64,000 nucleotides of DNA from Bryopsis sp. KO-2023 (lineage: Eukaryota > Chlorophyta > Ulvophyceae > Bryopsidales > Bryopsidaceae), in contig BSYQ01000001.1 of the NCBI GenBank assembly GCA_030272585.1, positions 3,658,001-3,722,000 of the forward strand, given 5' to 3'. A program made the position numbers and the translations under genes. How positions within the stretch are numbered: the first letter of the stretch is position 1; every line of letters starts with the position of its first letter. The notes beneath the pieces are model-generated. The model was not told the DNA's origin, did not search any database, and worked only from the letters and a program-made list of their open reading frames with translations. Below, piece by piece: positions 62,967 to 64,000 of the stretch.

Positions 62967-64000
62967 ATGACCCTTATGCCTCTGATGACAGGGAGATCTA
63001 TCAAGCCAGAATTGAATGATGAGGGAGGTTCTTGGAAATGGGAAGATGGGAGGTGGAAGTGGCACTGGAAACAGTATGTATCACCAAAACAAGGAGATCC
63101 ACAGGGAACTGCCTCAGCCACAGGAGAGATGAGGGCACCTAAATCAACTCCTTTCCCTGATGAACCTGCTCAAAAGAAGTCTGCGCCGCAGTCCAGGGAG
63201 TCAGCAGCTAGACGAGGTGGAACAGGGACGGGTGCTGATTATGGCCTTCCTGCAGACCAAAGACCAGTAGGTGATCCCATAGTGAAGTCAAAGGCCTCAG
63301 CCCGGCCAGCATCATGTGGCCCATGTCCAAGCTGTCCCAAGAAGTCACCACAGAGCAACGAGTCCCCATTGTCTGAAGCAATGCGTCAATCCGCTGAGGC
63401 TAGGCAGTGGAATACAAAAGAGCATGCACCCAACCTCCTTCCTCCACCCGTGGATAGGCATGGACGCGTCCTCCCTCCGCACAAAACAAAACATCCTCAG
63501 CCAGAGGACAAGCACGCACCCATCGTTGCACCTCCCAAGATTGCACCTTCCAAACCCAAGGAAGTAGACTACCCGAAGCCAGAGGACAAGCATGCCCCCA
63601 TCGTTCCTCCGCACGAAGTGAAATATCCTCAACCAGAGGACAAGCACGCACCCATCGTTGCACCTCCCAAGATATCAGCTTCCAAACCCAAGGAAGTAGA
63701 CTACCCGAAGCCAGAGCTCAAGCATGGACCCATAGTTGCGCCTCACAAAGTGAAATATCCACAGCCAGAGGACAAGCATGGACCTATCGTTGCACCTCAC
63801 AAGATATCAGCTTCCAAACCCAAGGAAGTAGACTACCCGAAGCCAGAGGACAAGCATGGACCCATAGTTGCACCTCACAAAGTGAAATATCCACAGCCAG
63901 AGGACAAGCATGGACCTATCGTTGCACCTCACAAGATATCAGCTTCCAAACCCAAGGAAGTAGACTACCCGAAGCCAGAGGACAAGCATGGACCCATAGT
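62967..64000 (+). CDS. Lys/Pro/His-rich repeat protein, 5' part; continues beyond window
   Basis: One frame is open from 62842 to the window edge with no stop; the first ATG is 62967 (MTLMPLMTGRSIKPELNDEG), but earlier exons may exist. It begins with a Trp-rich segment (GSWKWEDGRWKWHWKQYV), then a low-complexity region with a CGPCPSCP cluster. From about 63475 it is built of repeats whose core is PEDKHGPIVAPHK, alternating with KVKYPQ and ISASKPKEVDYPK. The composite period is 44 residues (132 bp) and the units become nearly identical toward the edge. The regular charge pattern and lack of hydrophobic core suggest an extended, disordered or matrix-type protein. No homologue recognised. Confidence 0.6.
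   Translation, partial: MTLMPLMTGRSIKPELNDEGGSWKWEDGRWKWHWKQYVSPKQGDPQGTASATGEMRAPKSTPFPDEPAQKKSAPQSRESAARRGGTGTGADYGLPADQRPVGDPIVKSKASARPASCGPCPSCPKKSPQSNESPLSEAMRQSAEARQWNTKEHAPNLLPPPVDRHGRVLPPHKTKHPQPEDKHAPIVAPPKIAPSKPKEVDYPKPEDKHAPIVPPHEVKYPQPEDKHAPIVAPPKISASKPKEVDYPKPELKHGPIVAPHKVKYPQPEDKHGPIVAPHKISASKPKEVDYPKPEDKHGPIVAPHKVKYPQPEDKHGPIVAPHKISASKPKEVDYPKPEDKHGPI
63475..64000 (+). repeat. 132-bp tandem repeat within the PEDKH protein
   Basis: Each 132-bp unit has two half-units sharing CAGAGGACAAGCATGGACC and GTTGCACCTCACAA. The last units, from about 63765 on, are almost identical in DNA, indicating recent expansion. The array continues past the window end. Confidence 0.85.

Overview
The window is nuclear DNA of a photosynthetic eukaryote with flagella, most likely a green alga of the prasinophyte or early streptophyte kind. 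Evidence: nearly every gene is broken by several short GT-AG introns whose phases can be matched; there is a plastid-targeted carotenoid-desaturase-like flavoprotein, a WD40 protein of the plant zfwd family, a SPAG6/PF16-like armadillo protein (flagellar central pair), and a GPI-type wall glycoprotein with a green-algal SPPPP hinge. The species cannot be named from sequence alone. Mononucleotide runs and dispersed repeats are abundant. Layout: 1.1-2.8 kb (+) small secreted cysteine-containing protein in five exons; 3.2-3.3 kb hAT-like MITE; 3.7-7.1 kb (+) desaturase-like flavoprotein in eight exons; 8.3-10.0 kb (+) intronless membrane-anchored coiled-coil protein made of internal repeats; 12.7-14.0 kb (-) Golgi-type sulfotransferase; 15.8-33.4 kb a tandem Ty3/gypsy chromovirus (LTR-internal-LTR-internal-LTR, two almost identical internal regions, one 5-bp target duplication around the whole array); 33.8-34.1 kb (+) small two-exon candidate; 35.1-36.0 kb GATCGG-rich tract holding a 136-bp inverted tRNA-like repeat; 36.1-37.2 kb (+) decayed ASNSD1 (asparagine synthetase domain) copy; 37.4-38.6 kb CCCCGCAC repeat array with a 48-bp perfect inverted repeat; 39.2-40.0 kb (+) unknown basic protein; 42.6-43.7 kb (+) small two-exon candidate; 45.3-49.9 kb (-) RGG-WD40 protein in eleven exons; 50.5-50.7 kb hAT-like MITE; 51.6-54.7 kb (+) secreted NodB/chitin-deacetylase-like protein with altered metal site; 55.3-57.4 kb (+) SPAG6/PF16-like protein; 58.2-60.3 kb (-) inosine-uridine nucleoside hydrolase; 63.0 kb to the end (+) the start of a Lys/Pro/His-rich repeat protein that runs off the window. 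No operon logic applies. The genes are independent and belong to plastid metabolism, secretory-pathway sulfation, cell surface, flagellum, RNA-associated WD40 scaffolding and purine/pyrimidine salvage. All spliced models were assembled by hand from splice signals, reading phase and family resemblance. They need transcript confirmation. The best candidates for something undescribed are the extra coiled-coil plus RING-like ORF in the env position of the chromovirus, the pseudo-deacetylase, the two repeat-built proteins, and the structured non-coding repeats.
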